DNA from: Pseudomonas linyingensis
GTDB taxonomy: Bacteria; Pseudomonadota; Gammaproteobacteria; Pseudomonadales; Pseudomonadaceae
DNA: 64,000 nt
NCBI RefSeq assembly: GCF_900109175.1
Contig: NZ_FNZE01000009.1
Coordinates: 1-64,000 of the forward strand
Direction: 5' to 3'
Below are positions 39,668 to 48,256 of this stretch, piece by piece (the stretch's first letter is position 1; each line of letters begins with the position of its first letter). The notes beneath the pieces are model-generated. The model did no database searches and was not told the DNA's origin. It saw only the letters and a list, made by a program, of their open reading frames with translations. The position numbers and the translations under genes were made by a program.

Positions 39668-40969
39668 ATGCACAAGTCAATGCTTCGTCGACTACTCGCC
39701 GTCGACCTTTCCGATGAATTGAATCCCCTTCTTTCCGAAATTCAAAACGCCGGCTGGGAAGTCGAGACCTGCTCCCTGGACGAGGCGTTAGCGCGTCAGG
39801 CCGATGTCGGGCTGATACGCCTGGGACCTTGTCTGGACACGATTGGCGAACTGTTGCGGCGTACGCCGACGCAATGGATCGCCGCCCTGCCGCCGGATAC
39901 CTCGCTGGACGGCAGCCTTGGCCTGTTCGTTGGCGAGTGGTGCTTCGATTTTCACACGTTGCCGTTCGACCGTACGCGGCTGCTGAACTCCCTGGGCCAC
40001 GCACTGGGCATGGCTTCGCTGCGCCGTGCGGAGCAGGTCGAGGGCGATGACGAGTTGCTGGGCAGTTCATTGTGCATGAGCGAGCTGCGCAAGCTGCTCG
40101 GCAAGCTCGGACCGACCGATTCGCCGGTATTGATCCGCGGCGAGAGCGGGACCGGCAAGGAGCTGGTGGCCCACGCCCTGCACCGCCTGTCGCGTCGCGC
40201 CGAGCAGGCCTTCGTGGCGATCAACTGTGGTGCGATTCCCGAGCAACTGATCCAGTCCGAATTGTTCGGTCACGAGAAGGGGGCCTTCACTGGTGCCCAC
40301 CAGCGCAAGATCGGTCGGATCGAGTCGGCCCATGGCGGTACCCTGTTCCTCGACGAGATCGGCGACCTGCCGCTGGATCTTCAGGCCAACCTGCTGCGCT
40401 TCCTGCAAGAGGCGCAGATCGAGCGGGTGGGCAGCAACCAGCCGGTCGAGGTCAATGTGCGGGTGCTGGCGGCTACCCACATCGATCTCGAACAGGCGGT
40501 TGAGCGCGGGCGTTTCCGTGAGGACCTCTATTACCGGCTGAATGTCCTGCAGGTGCATACCAGCCCCTTGCGTGAGCGCCTGGAGGACGTACCGGAGCTG
40601 GCCCGCTATTTTGCCCGGCTGTACGCCGACGAGGTCGCCCGGCGTCCACGCTCGTTCAGCGAGGAGGCGCTGCGGGCGATGGGCGAGTACGCCTGGCCGG
40701 GTAATGTGCGCGAGCTGGCCAACCGTGTACGCCGCGGCCTGGTGTTGGCCGAGGGACGGCAGATCGAGGCGCAGGACTTGGGGTTTCATGGAGTTGGCGT
40801 ACCGACGAGCCCGGATTACAGCCTGGAGAACTACAAGATGCAGGCCGAGAAGCAGGCGCTGAGCGACGTGCTGCGCCAGTACTCGGCCAACCTCAGTCGC
40901 GCGGCCCGGGCGCTGGGCGTGTCGCGGCCGACCTTCTACCGGCTGTTGAACAAGCACGGGATTCGCTAA
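39668..40969 (+). CDS. Sigma-54-dependent transcriptional activator beside the fap operon
   Basis: A 433-residue bacterial enhancer-binding protein. Residues 1-125 form a degenerate receiver-like N-terminal domain of the VpsR type, without the phosphoacceptor pattern of true response regulators. The AAA+ domain contains Walker A GESGTGKE (158-165), the sigma-54 contact loop GAFTGA (205-210) and Walker B GGTLFLDE (223-230). The Fis-type HTH ends in [25 protein letters not shown]. It lies convergent to fapF, separated by a terminator, and the fap operon has a sigma-54 promoter; a regulatory link is likely but inferred. VpsR relatives respond to cyclic-di-GMP. Confidence 0.93.
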   Translation: MHKSMLRRLLAVDLSDELNPLLSEIQNAGWEVETCSLDEALARQADVGLIRLGPCLDTIGELLRRTPTQWIAALPPDTSLDGSLGLFVGEWCFDFHTLPFDRTRLLNSLGHALGMASLRRAEQVEGDDELLGSSLCMSELRKLLGKLGPTDSPVLIRGESGTGKELVAHALHRLSRRAEQAFVAINCGAIPEQLIQSELFGHEKGAFTGAHQRKIGRIESAHGGTLFLDEIGDLPLDLQANLLRFLQEAQIERVGSNQPVEVNVRVLAATHIDLEQAVERGRFREDLYYRLNVLQVHTSPLRERLEDVPELARYFARLYADEVARRPRSFSEEALRAMGEYAWPGNVRELANRVRRGLVLAEGRQIEAQDLGFHGVGVPTSPDYSLENYKMQAEKQALSDVLRQYSANLSRAARALGVSRPTFYRLLNKHGIR

Positions 40970-40978
40970 CGCACAGGA

Positions 40979-41016
40979 AAAGGCCTCGGCCGGGAGAGAT
41001 CCCGTCCGAGGCCTTT
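40979..41016. terminator. Bidirectional terminator between the activator gene and fapF
   Basis: An inverted repeat AAGGCCTCGG / CCGAGGCCTT with flanking A and T runs on either side serves both convergent genes. Confidence 0.9.
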
Positions 41017-41026
41017 GACTATGTAC

Positions 41027-42265
41027 TCAGAAATAGTAGGGGAACTTGAGGCTGAAGGAGAAGTCCGGTGCGTCCTCGGTCAGGCCGATCGACAGGTTGG
41101 GCACCATGGTCAGCTGGTCGGTCAGGGCGAAGGTCATGCCCATGTTGAAGTAGGCGGCATTGGCATCGCTGCTGGCGACCGTTTGCCAGTCGCCGCCATC
41201 GGGTTTGATGCGGCTCTTCTGGCTGACCAGTTGCGAGTAGGAGAAGGACAGGCTCATGCGCTCGTTGAGGGCGAAGGCGGTACCCAGGCCGTACTGGAAC
41301 CAGTTGCCCATCCTGACCTTGCCGCCCACCTTCTGGTTCTCGACGGGGCTGATGTCGTCGAACGACTCCTCGAAGTTGTAGGTGTAGGACAGGTTGGCGA
41401 ACAGCACGGCCGGATCCACTGTCTTGACCAGCGCGACCCCCGGGGTAACGGCCCAGACGCCGTTGCCGGTCGGCAGGTCTTCCGGTACCGAGAGGTTGTC
41501 GTTGCCGGGCGACTGCCTCAGCTTGATGCCGTAGGGATCCTCGCCGGTGGGTGCCCTGACCCGCAGGCTGAATACCGTATCCGGCACCCAGTTGCTCTCG
41601 TCGAGGAACTTGTAGGACACGCCGAAGCTGACGTCGCCGAGCCTGGGGTCGCCGTCGACGCTTTCCGAGGAGACCTGCTCGGTGGAGCCGCTGGCTCCGG
41701 TGGATTCGTAGGTGGACTCCCGGTAGACGACGGGCAGGTTGAGGTCGAACTGCCAGCGGTTGCCCAGGTTGTAGCGGCCGGTCAGATCGAGGGTGAAGTT
41801 GTCTGAACGGATCTTGTCGACGTTGATGTTGCCGAGAAAGATGGCATCGAGCAGCAGCAGGCCGTTGAGGCCCAGCTGACGGGCATCATAGTGGCTGTAG
41901 GTCAGGCCGGTTTCCAGGCTGAACCGCCCTTCGCCGAAGAAGCCGCTGGCCTTGTCGTAGATGTCCTCGACGCTGCGCGACGGGGTGTTGTCCTCACGCA
42001 GGCTTTCGCCGTATCCGGAGGCGGGCTGGCTGGTGGCGGGCGAGCGGGCGAGACGCTGTGGCTGCGGTACGGCGGGCTGGGCCTCGACCTCGCGTACCCG
42101 CTGCTCCAGCACCATCAGGGCTCGCTGCTGGGCCTCGTAGCGCTGGCGCAGTTCGAGCAGTTGCTGTTGCAGGGCCTGCAGTTCGGCGTCAGTGGCTGCG
42201 TGCAGGGCCGCAGGGAGCAGGGCAGCTATCCCCACAGCCACGCGAAGAGAGAATGAGTGAAGCAT
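41027..42265 (-). CDS. fapF: Functional amyloid outer-membrane pore FapF
   Basis: A 412-residue outer-membrane protein. Signal peptide 1-23, then a coiled coil of heptads ([21 protein letters not shown]...) to about residue 62, a Pro/Ser linker, and a beta-barrel from about residue 110 ending in KFPYYF with terminal Phe. FapF of Pseudomonas has this trimeric-coiled-coil plus 12-strand-type barrel plan and exports FapB, FapC and FapE. It is the last gene of the six-gene operon and lies 43 bp behind fapE. Confidence 0.92.
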   Translation of the reverse strand: MLHSFSLRVAVGIAALLPAALHAATDAELQALQQQLLELRQRYEAQQRALMVLEQRVREVEAQPAVPQPQRLARSPATSQPASGYGESLREDNTPSRSVEDIYDKASGFFGEGRFSLETGLTYSHYDARQLGLNGLLLLDAIFLGNINVDKIRSDNFTLDLTGRYNLGNRWQFDLNLPVVYRESTYESTGASGSTEQVSSESVDGDPRLGDVSFGVSYKFLDESNWVPDTVFSLRVRAPTGEDPYGIKLRQSPGNDNLSVPEDLPTGNGVWAVTPGVALVKTVDPAVLFANLSYTYNFEESFDDISPVENQKVGGKVRMGNWFQYGLGTAFALNERMSLSFSYSQLVSQKSRIKPDGGDWQTVASSDANAAYFNMGMTFALTDQLTMVPNLSIGLTEDAPDFSFSLKFPYYF

Positions 42266-42307
42266 GGGAAATCCCTGTCGCGTTTATAAGTCTTCTCGAA
42301 GCGTAGA

Positions 42308-43039
42308 TCAGTAACCTGAAGTTCGCAGGGCACGTACTTGATCCAGGACTCCGCTCATCGAATGGGTCGGCAGCGGGCTGTCACGCAGCACTACATCCAG
42401 CTCGGTCAGGTTCCTGACCATATTGCCGGCGCCGCCGATGTTGGTGAGCTGTTGCAGGCCGCCCCCGCCCAGTTGCTGCCGGCTGGTGCCCTGGCCCAGC
42501 GCGTCGATGGCGATGCTGAAGCCGCCGTTGCTCGCGCTGATCTGGACATTGCCGGCATTGGTGCTGCCGATACTATTGGCGAACTGCTGCCCGGCGGATG
42601 CCGCCTCAGGCGCCGTGTTGCCACGCTTCACGTTGATGGCGAAGCTGTTGGCGGCACTGTTGAAGTCACCGGCCGAGCGGATGCTCTGCGTCACGCCATT
42701 CACGCTGGCCAGGCCGTCGCCGCCGTAGATCTGTCCGCTGCCGGCCAAGGGGGCGTTGCGGTCGCCGTTTTCCGTGATGATCGAAACATTGAATTGCGGC
42801 TGGAACATCCCTTCGCTGACGTTCATGCGCACCGAACCGCCGAGCACCTGGCCGTTGGCGTTCTCCCATTGGCTGCTCATGGTGACGCCGAAGTGGATGA
42901 TGCGTCCCGGCATGACATAGCGGCCGCGCAGCTGGGACAGTTCCGCGTCGCTCAGCTCGACCGGCTGCATCGGGTTGCTGGCCTGGACGGAAAGGCTGGC
43001 GACGATGCAGCTGGCAGCCAGCAAGGCATGAATCTTCAT
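42308..43039 (-). CDS. fapE: Functional amyloid accessory protein FapE
   Basis: A 243-residue secreted protein with signal peptide to about residue 20. The mature part starts with a segment ELSDAELSQLRGR (28-40) that resembles leader motifs recognised by C39 peptidases, then beta-rich Asn/Gly-rich sequence (HFGVTMSSQWENANGQVLGGSV, GNVQISASNGGFSIAIDALG). FapE is a minor fibre component and an export substrate of FapF in characterised Fap systems. Position between fapD and fapF and size fit. No cysteines in the mature part. Confidence 0.88.
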   Translation of the reverse strand: MKIHALLAASCIVASLSVQASNPMQPVELSDAELSQLRGRYVMPGRIIHFGVTMSSQWENANGQVLGGSVRMNVSEGMFQPQFNVSIITENGDRNAPLAGSGQIYGGDGLASVNGVTQSIRSAGDFNSAANSFAINVKRGNTAPEAASAGQQFANSIGSTNAGNVQISASNGGFSIAIDALGQGTSRQQLGGGGLQQLTNIGGAGNMVRNLTELDVVLRDSPLPTHSMSGVLDQVRALRTSGY

Positions 43040-43088
43040 GTCGACCTCCGAAGACTTCCTGTCCGTGATGTCAGAATGGTTTGTCCGT

Positions 43089-43769
43089 TCAGAAGAAATC
43101 GCTCTGGATGAATCCGTAATCCATCAGCTCGGCATCCTTGACGGGCTGGAATGCATTCAGGCGATCCCTGGCGGTCAGCGGCTCGGGGGGGCTGAGCAGG
43201 GCATTGGCCTTGTCGTATTCCCGGCCGATCACGGCGAACACGATGCCGTTCCAGCCTTTCAGGAAGTCATCGAGCCTGTAGCGCTTGTGGCCGAGCACCG
43301 GGTCGCCGATATAGACCCAGCCATTCTGGGTTCTCTGCAGCACCACGAAATGCTTGTAGCCGCGGACCTCCTGCAGCACGATGGCCGGCACCTTGAGCTG
43401 CACCAGTCCCGCGGCAGGAACGCGGTAGCCGCGAGCGCGCATGCCGAGGTTCTCCACATAACGCTTCATGTCGAGCATGGAAAAGCCCTGGGTGCGCACC
43501 AGTTCGTGGTCGGCGCCGGCGAGCATGCCGTTGATCACGAAGGCCTCGTCGACATCGAAGCGGTAGGCCTCGCGCAGGATGGTGGCCAGTGCCGCGGCAC
43601 CGCAACTGAAGTCGGTCTTCTGCTCGACCAGGTTGCTGAAGCGCCGCTCGCGGACACTCTCCACCTGCTTGAAGACCATGGCGCCGCCGGGGAGCACGGC
43701 GAAGGGTAGCTGTGCGGCTTGCAGGGCACCGCTCAGGAAACACAGTACGGACAGGATGAGCAGACGCAT
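43089..43769 (-). CDS. fapD: C39-family peptidase FapD
   Basis: A 226-residue periplasmic cysteine protease. Signal peptide 1-19; catalytic Cys in KTDFSCGAAALATIL (Cys56), His140 in YKHFVVLQ and Asp156 in YIGDPVLG, i.e. the complete C39 triad. Length and context match FapD, needed for fibre secretion though its substrate is not settled. The ATG taken has GGGAG 8 bases upstream; a GTG 9 bases earlier is the alternative. A strong hairpin separates it from fapC. Confidence 0.93.
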   Translation of the reverse strand: MRLLILSVLCFLSGALQAAQLPFAVLPGGAMVFKQVESVRERRFSNLVEQKTDFSCGAAALATILREAYRFDVDEAFVINGMLAGADHELVRTQGFSMLDMKRYVENLGMRARGYRVPAAGLVQLKVPAIVLQEVRGYKHFVVLQRTQNGWVYIGDPVLGHKRYRLDDFLKGWNGIVFAVIGREYDKANALLSPPEPLTARDRLNAFQPVKDAELMDYGFIQSDFF

Positions 43770-43794
43770 GGGGCACACTCCCTATGACAGGAAG

Positions 43795-43820
43795 GGGAGT
43801 CCTGCTGGCGCAGGACTCCC
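43795..43820 (-). terminator. Strong intercistronic hairpin fapC-fapD (attenuator or stabiliser)
   Basis: A perfect 10-bp stem GGGAGTCCTG / CAGGACTCCC with a 6-base loop starts 16 bases behind the fapC stop. There is no U-run after it (CTTCCTGTC), so it may be a partial terminator or protect the 3' end of fapC mRNA, giving more FapC than FapD-F. Confidence 0.65.
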
Positions 43821-43835
43821 TTCGCGTGTGGTTGC

Positions 43836-45188
43836 TCAGTTGCCGGTGTTGCAGGCATCACAGCCGACGGCAATAGCCAGCGTATTCAGCTGCTGGTTGC
43901 CGCTGCCGGCGGCCATGTTGACGCCGATGTTGCCGTCTACATCGTTGAGCGAGTTGCTGAGAGTGGCCGAGTTGACCACCGGGTTGGCGAAGGTGACGCT
44001 CTTGGTGAAGGTGACGCTGGCAGCCAGGCTGTGGCTGCCGACCTCCTCGATGGAGCTGTTGGCTTCGTGGGTTTCGTTCTTCTCTGCACTGGCCGAGGCG
44101 CTGGCCTCGTGAGTCTTGCTGTACTCGGCTTCGAAGCTCTTGTCGACCGAGTGGGAGTCATTGGCAGTGTAGGAAGACTCCGCATCCACGCTCTTGGTGA
44201 AGTCGGCCGAAGCGGAGGACTCCTGGCTCATGCTTCCGGATGCGCTGGCATCGACATCGACGGTGAGTTCTCCCTCGATCTCGAACTCGACCTCTCCACG
44301 ACGACGCTCGCGTTCGATCTCGAGCTCGCCGTCGATACTGGCGTCGACCGTCAGGCTCCTGTCCCATTCGGCAGAAGCGCTGCGCGAGCGGTTCGCTTCC
44401 ATGGAGGCGTCTACCGAGGCGCTGTAGGTGCGGTCGGAGCTGGAGGAGGAGTCATAGCTGGCCGAGAGCGAGGCTGAAGCTGTCGCCGACTTGGCACTCT
44501 GCGCCTGCCACGAAGCATCCCAGGAATGGCTTTCATCACTGGACTCCTCCCTCGAGTAGCTGTTATCCCAGTCCTTGGTGACCGCGAAGGTCTTCTCGAC
44601 GGTGTAGCTGGCGGCCTTGTTCTCCACGTTGCCCTCGAGCCACTGTTCGCCGGTAGCATCGGCGTCGGCGTCCCAGCCGCGGGCGGTGGCGATCGCCAGG
44701 GCGTTCTGCTGCTGGTTGAGGCTGCCACTGGCGACGTTGACGCCGATGTTGCCGGAGGCATCGTTGCCGGAGCCATCCATCATTGCGGCACTGCCGCCGC
44801 CCATGTTGTAAGCGCGGGCATCGCTCCATTGATCAATGGAGGCGTCGGCCTCGGCGCTGCCGAAGACGAACTGCTCGTCGGCGGTGGCCACCGCCACGTT
44901 GTTGGCCTGCTGGTTCATGTCGCCGGCGGCCACGTTGGCGCCGATGTTGCCGCTGCTGCTCAGGGAGTCTTCGATGGTGGCGCTGTTCTCGGTGCCTTGG
45001 TTGGTGACCGTGGCATTGCCGATGTACTGGTCGCGCCCGGCGTAGGCGGTGGCATCACCGGCGCTGCGGTCGAGCAGGGGGTTGCGATCGTGATGGTGGC
45101 GGCCGTGGTACTGGTTGGCCTGGGCCGCCATCGCCATGGCGGCTGCCATGGCGAATACCAGCGGCTTGAGAGTCATCGATGCTTTCAT
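43836..45188 (-). CDS. fapC: Major functional amyloid subunit FapC
   Basis: A 450-residue secreted fibre protein. Signal peptide 1-24. Three amyloid repeats are visible: R1 at about 66-101 (GNIGANVAAGDMNQQANNVAVA), R2 at 132-168 (GNIGVNVASGSLNQQQNALAIA) and R3 at 404-441 (GNIGVNMAAGSGNQQLNTLAIA), and the C-terminal CDAC (443-446) gives the CxxC of FapC. The R1-R2 linker is short; the R2-R3 linker is about 230 residues, rich in Ser, Ala, Glu and Asp, much longer than in classical strains. Start: AAGGAG precedes the ATG of MKASMTLKPL; the 18 upstream codons overlapping fapB are rejected. Confidence 0.95.
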   Translation of the reverse strand: MKASMTLKPLVFAMAAAMAMAAQANQYHGRHHHDRNPLLDRSAGDATAYAGRDQYIGNATVTNQGTENSATIEDSLSSSGNIGANVAAGDMNQQANNVAVATADEQFVFGSAEADASIDQWSDARAYNMGGGSAAMMDGSGNDASGNIGVNVASGSLNQQQNALAIATARGWDADADATGEQWLEGNVENKAASYTVEKTFAVTKDWDNSYSREESSDESHSWDASWQAQSAKSATASASLSASYDSSSSSDRTYSASVDASMEANRSRSASAEWDRSLTVDASIDGELEIERERRRGEVEFEIEGELTVDVDASASGSMSQESSASADFTKSVDAESSYTANDSHSVDKSFEAEYSKTHEASASASAEKNETHEANSSIEEVGSHSLAASVTFTKSVTFANPVVNSATLSNSLNDVDGNIGVNMAAGSGNQQLNTLAIAVGCDACNTGN

Positions 45189-45238
45189 GGTGTTTCTCCT
45201 TGCTATTTTTTGTGCAACACGTGTTGGTACTGCGTTGA

Positions 45239-45817
45239 TCAATCCGTGATCCTGATGCTGACGGAGTTGGCCATCCGGTTGCCGACTCCGGCGCTCTGGT
45301 TCAGCTGAACTACACCACTGCTCCCGGCGAAGGCCCGTCTGTCGATGGCGACAGCACGCTCTCCCGGGCTCGACTCAGCCGCACCTGAGTTCTGTGAGAG
45401 CACCACGTTCTGTTGCGCGAGGACGCTGTCGTCCAGGCTTTGCGCTCCGGAACCGATGCTCAGGCGAAAAGAGTTGATCTGCTGGGTGCCGGCTCCCGCC
45501 GACTGATTGACGCCCAGCACGCCGGTGCCGTTGCTGAAGGCGCTGCCGTCGATGCTGGCCCCGGCATTCATGGACTTGTCGATGCCGTTCAGCACCTGGT
45601 ATTGCCGGAAGTCGGTGGTGGCGCTGGCATTGCTGCCCATGGCCAGGGCGCGCCCATTGATCTGTTGCTGCCGGTCGCCGGCGGCCTGGTTGACCGACAG
45701 CACGCCCTGGTAGCCCTTGCCGCTGTTGTCGATGTTGGCGTGGTTGTTGACCTGCGCCTGGTCGGCGAGGGTGACGGTAGGGATGGTCAGAGCGATCAGC
45801 AGGGAGAGGCGGCGCAT
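45239..45817 (-). CDS. fapB: Minor/nucleating amyloid subunit FapB
   Basis: A 192-residue secreted protein, signal peptide 1-18, followed by three imperfect repeats around GVLSVNQAAGDRQQQINGRAL (38-58), GVLGVNQSAGAGTQQINSFRL (99-119) and GVVQLNQSAGVGNRMANSVSI (168-188). These are FapC-like motifs separated by short linkers, as in FapB, which nucleates the fibre. It starts one base behind the fapA stop, so translation is probably coupled. No cysteines. Confidence 0.93.
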   Translation of the reverse strand: MRRLSLLIALTIPTVTLADQAQVNNHANIDNSGKGYQGVLSVNQAAGDRQQQINGRALAMGSNASATTDFRQYQVLNGIDKSMNAGASIDGSAFSNGTGVLGVNQSAGAGTQQINSFRLSIGSGAQSLDDSVLAQQNVVLSQNSGAAESSPGERAVAIDRRAFAGSSGVVQLNQSAGVGNRMANSVSIRITD

Positions 45818-45818
45818 G

Positions 45819-46277
45819 TCAGCGATCTCCAGTCAGAATCTTCAGCGGGGCCAGGCCCTGCTGCAGGCTCCGATTGATCTGGTTGGACACATTGCTGCCA
45901 GACCCGCCGCCAGAGCCGGCGCGCAGGGTTGGCAGGCCGGGCGAAGCCCCCTGGGCGGGATTGCCCAGCCCCGGTAGTTGCCCGCCGGGCAGGATCTGCT
46001 GTTGCAGGCTCGAGCCACTGGTGACCCGGGCAAAGTCGGCATCCGTCAGCTCGTACGAGCTGGTTGCCCGGATGACGGTTTCCGAGGGGTTGGTATTGAC
46101 CGTTCGGGGATTCGGATCAGGGACCAGGACAGGGGTGTTGACCAGCCGGGGATGGACATCGCGGCTGATGACGATGACCCCATCGGCGGCGTGGGCAGGC
46201 ATTGCCAGGCCCATGACCGCGGTCAGCAGCAAGGTCGACATTGGAGAGGCGGATGTCCGTGAAGGGTTTCTATCCAT
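45819..46277 (-). CDS. fapA: Functional amyloid accessory protein FapA
   Basis: A 152-residue secreted protein, first gene of the operon. Signal peptide to about residue 31 (AMPAHAADG), a Pro/Asn-rich region (NTPVLVPDPNPRTVNTNPSE), then ELTDADFARVTSG (76-88), similar to the FapE leader-like segment, and a Gly/Pro/Gln-rich C-terminal half. FapA is reported to influence FapB/FapC balance in the fibre. AGGA lies about 9 bases before the ATG; a sigma-54 promoter is placed 49-63 bp upstream. Confidence 0.88.
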   Translation of the reverse strand: MDRNPSRTSASPMSTLLLTAVMGLAMPAHAADGVIVISRDVHPRLVNTPVLVPDPNPRTVNTNPSETVIRATSSYELTDADFARVTSGSSLQQQILPGGQLPGLGNPAQGASPGLPTLRAGSGGGSGSNVSNQINRSLQQGLAPLKILTGDR

Positions 46278-46773
46278 GTCAGCAGTTCCTGCTCGATTCA
46301 GAGCCGTTTGCGTGCTGGATCTGTCGCAGGTGTCGTGCCAGTTTTGGGCAAGCCCAAGGAAATCAGTGGGTTGCGTATATATCGGGGGAAAGGGCTGGAG
46401 CGGCTGTTAACCTGCTGAAACAGGTAATGGCGCATGTTGCGGCGCCAGGGCCTGTAAATTGGCGTTATCCGTGGACTGGAAGTGTGTTGCGGCCTTGATA
46501 CAGTCCGCGCTGAAGCGGTCGCCAGGACAGGCAGGAATGCAGATGGAAAACCGAGTCAATTGCCCAGACGCTGTTAAAAGCGGCTTGCATATATGCATAC
46601 GTGCAGGAAAACCGGTTTTCCGGCGGCGTTTGCCCGGCTTTGGTGGTCAGGTCAATGTTTTTCGAGGGTCTGCCGATGCGTTCATCGCTGCTGGCGATCT
46701 GTATCATGCATGCAACAGTCGTCCGTCGCAGCCGCTCCGCAGGAGCGCCTGGCGCCCAGCACAAGGAGAGAAC
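46278..46773. other. Divergent control region between fapA and the DUF3429 gene
   Basis: About 500 bases, more AT-rich than the genes. It holds the sigma-54 promoter of fap and three dyads: ACCTG-N6-CAGGT (46410-46425, about 100 bases upstream of the expected start of transcription), TGCATATATGCA (46586-46597) and GGAAAACCGGTTTTCC (46606-46621). These are candidate activator or repressor sites. Overlapping frames here on both strands show no family likeness. Confidence 0.5.
46326..46340 (-). promoter_or_regulatory. Sigma-54 promoter of the fap operon
   Basis: Read on the minus strand: TGGCACGACACCTGC. GG and GC are separated by exactly 10 bases and the -24 half matches TGGCAC perfectly; the -12 half CTGC differs from TTGC by one base. 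Transcription would begin near 46314, giving a leader of about 37 bases before fapA. Confidence 0.8.
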
Positions 46774-47241
46774 ATGCATCCGTTCACCGCCACCCGCCCG
46801 CCGCACCTGGCCTGGCTGCTCGGGCTTGCCGGTCTGATCCCGTTCATCAGTGGTGCGCTGGGTATCTGGCTCACGCCGACAGGTTGGCGCCCCTTGGTTA
46901 TCGCCGCGCTGCTCGACTATGCGGCGGTGATCCTCGCCTTCATGGGCGCGATTCACTGGGGGTTGGCGATGCGCGCCGAGCAGGACGATCTGCGCGCGCA
47001 GATGCAGTTGGGCATGTCGGTGATTCCACCACTGGTCGGCTGGGCGACCGTATCCTTCGGTCTGCCGGTGATGCTGGCCATTCCGCTGTTCGTCGTGGCC
47101 TTCATCGGCCTGTATCTGGCCGACCTGCGGGCGGTGCGCCTGGGGCTGGCGCCGATCTGGTACAGGCCGCTGCGCAGGGTGTTGACTGTCGTGGTCGTCC
47201 TCAGCCTGCTGCTGGCTTGGGCCGGCGTAGTGGCCGCCTGA
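46774..47241 (+). CDS. DUF3429 inner membrane protein
   Basis: A 155-residue protein with five hydrophobic helices and the DUF3429 features LLGLAGLIPF near the start, FMGAIHWGLAM in the middle and IGLYLADLRAVR near the end. Function unknown. AAGGAG lies 5 bases before the ATG; in-frame codons back to 46459 are not supported. Neighbours fapA (divergent) and uppP; the set fap - DUF3429 - uppP seems conserved among pseudomonads from memory. Confidence 0.87.
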   Translation: MHPFTATRPPHLAWLLGLAGLIPFISGALGIWLTPTGWRPLVIAALLDYAAVILAFMGAIHWGLAMRAEQDDLRAQMQLGMSVIPPLVGWATVSFGLPVMLAIPLFVVAFIGLYLADLRAVRLGLAPIWYRPLRRVLTVVVVLSLLLAWAGVVAA

Positions 47242-47259
47242 GGCCTCGCGCCGGGCCGA

Positions 47260-47874
47260 TCAGCAGGTCAGCTGGTCGGCCTGCCGGTACAGCATCAGCA
47301 GCTTGCGGGTGACGGTCTGCTGCAGGTCGTTGCGCTCGAAGGCGGACAGGTGCGGCAGGTTGACCAGTTGCAGGCGGTGCAGGTGCAGATAGGGCATGCG
47401 CTGGTCGAACTCGCGCAGGTCGCCCTTGACCAGTACCGGCAGGAACACATCGCCGTTCTGTTTCAGCTTGCTGATGATTTGTGCCAGGGCGCTCTTGAAC
47501 GGGCGCGCCTGCAGCATCTCGCCATTACTCCCCAGTCGCGCCAGCAGCAGTCCCTTGTGGTCCTGGAACTGACCTGGCAGCACGCACAGGCCGGTCTTGC
47601 GTACCGACAGGGGCGAGATGTGATGCAGGGTGTCGTGAAACGCATAGGGGTTGGGCAGCACGACCATCTTGCGGCCGATCTCGCTCGGGAAGTGCAGGCC
47701 GTAGTTGGTGTACAGCTGGCTCACCGATTCGGAGTAGACGCACAGGCGGTTCTCGAACAGGCGGATGAAGCGTTCGGCCAGGTCGCGTTTTTCCACGCGA
47801 TCCAGATCCCAGATCAGGTCTGGGTTGGATTTCTTGCTGAGGTCGACTTCCTGGAAGCTGATGGATGTGCTCAT
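47260..47874 (-). CDS. Cytoplasmic protein of unknown function
   Basis: A 204-residue protein without signal peptide or TM segment. It begins MSTSISFQEVDLSKKSNPDLIWDLDRVEKRDLAERFIRLF and contains VVLPNPYAFHDTLHHISP, GQFQDHKGLLLARLG and many basic/hydrophobic alternations. I do not recognise the family. The start is set where the predicted protein becomes well behaved; 113 codons upstream in the same frame are spurious. It is convergent with the DUF3429 gene, 18 bp away. Confidence 0.75.
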   Translation of the reverse strand: MSTSISFQEVDLSKKSNPDLIWDLDRVEKRDLAERFIRLFENRLCVYSESVSQLYTNYGLHFPSEIGRKMVVLPNPYAFHDTLHHISPLSVRKTGLCVLPGQFQDHKGLLLARLGSNGEMLQARPFKSALAQIISKLKQNGDVFLPVLVKGDLREFDQRMPYLHLHRLQLVNLPHLSAFERNDLQQTVTRKLLMLYRQADQLTC

Positions 47875-48256
47875 TGCGACGGCGCCGTGCAGGGTGGGAG
47901 TTGTTGCCGGGCGCAGGCGATTGGCTGCGGTTTCGGCCCTTCCATGGGCAGGCGACAACGGATAATTGCCGCAGTATGCGTAAAGAGCATGACAACTCAC
48001 CAGTCGTGTTGAACAAATTTGCGAGCAAAGTCGGTCATCAGCAAGCAAGCGGACAGATTGACTGCTGGCACTGATCCCGATCAACACGCTTTTGAGCTGG
48101 ACCTGCAGCCCGGCGGCCGGCTCTGGTAGGATGCCGCCCGGCCGCCGCGCAGCAATCCAGTCGAGCGCTCTAGTCGAGCAATCCAGTCGGGCGCTCCGGT
48201 CGGCCTTCATCAATCATGGAACAGCGCGCGACAGGCGCGTGACGGGGAGTTTTTGC
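47875..48256. other. Divergent intergenic region ahead of uppP
   Basis: About 380 bases. It contains a 26-bp tandem duplication at 48151-48202, listed separately, and the uppP ribosome site GGGGAG. No gene is supported. Confidence 0.5.
48151..48202. repeat. 26-bp imperfect tandem duplication upstream of uppP
   Basis: Two adjacent 26-base units beginning AGCAATCCAGTCG (48151-48176 and 48177-48202) differ at three positions. They lie 55-106 bases before the uppP start, possibly overlapping its leader. Confidence 0.8.
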
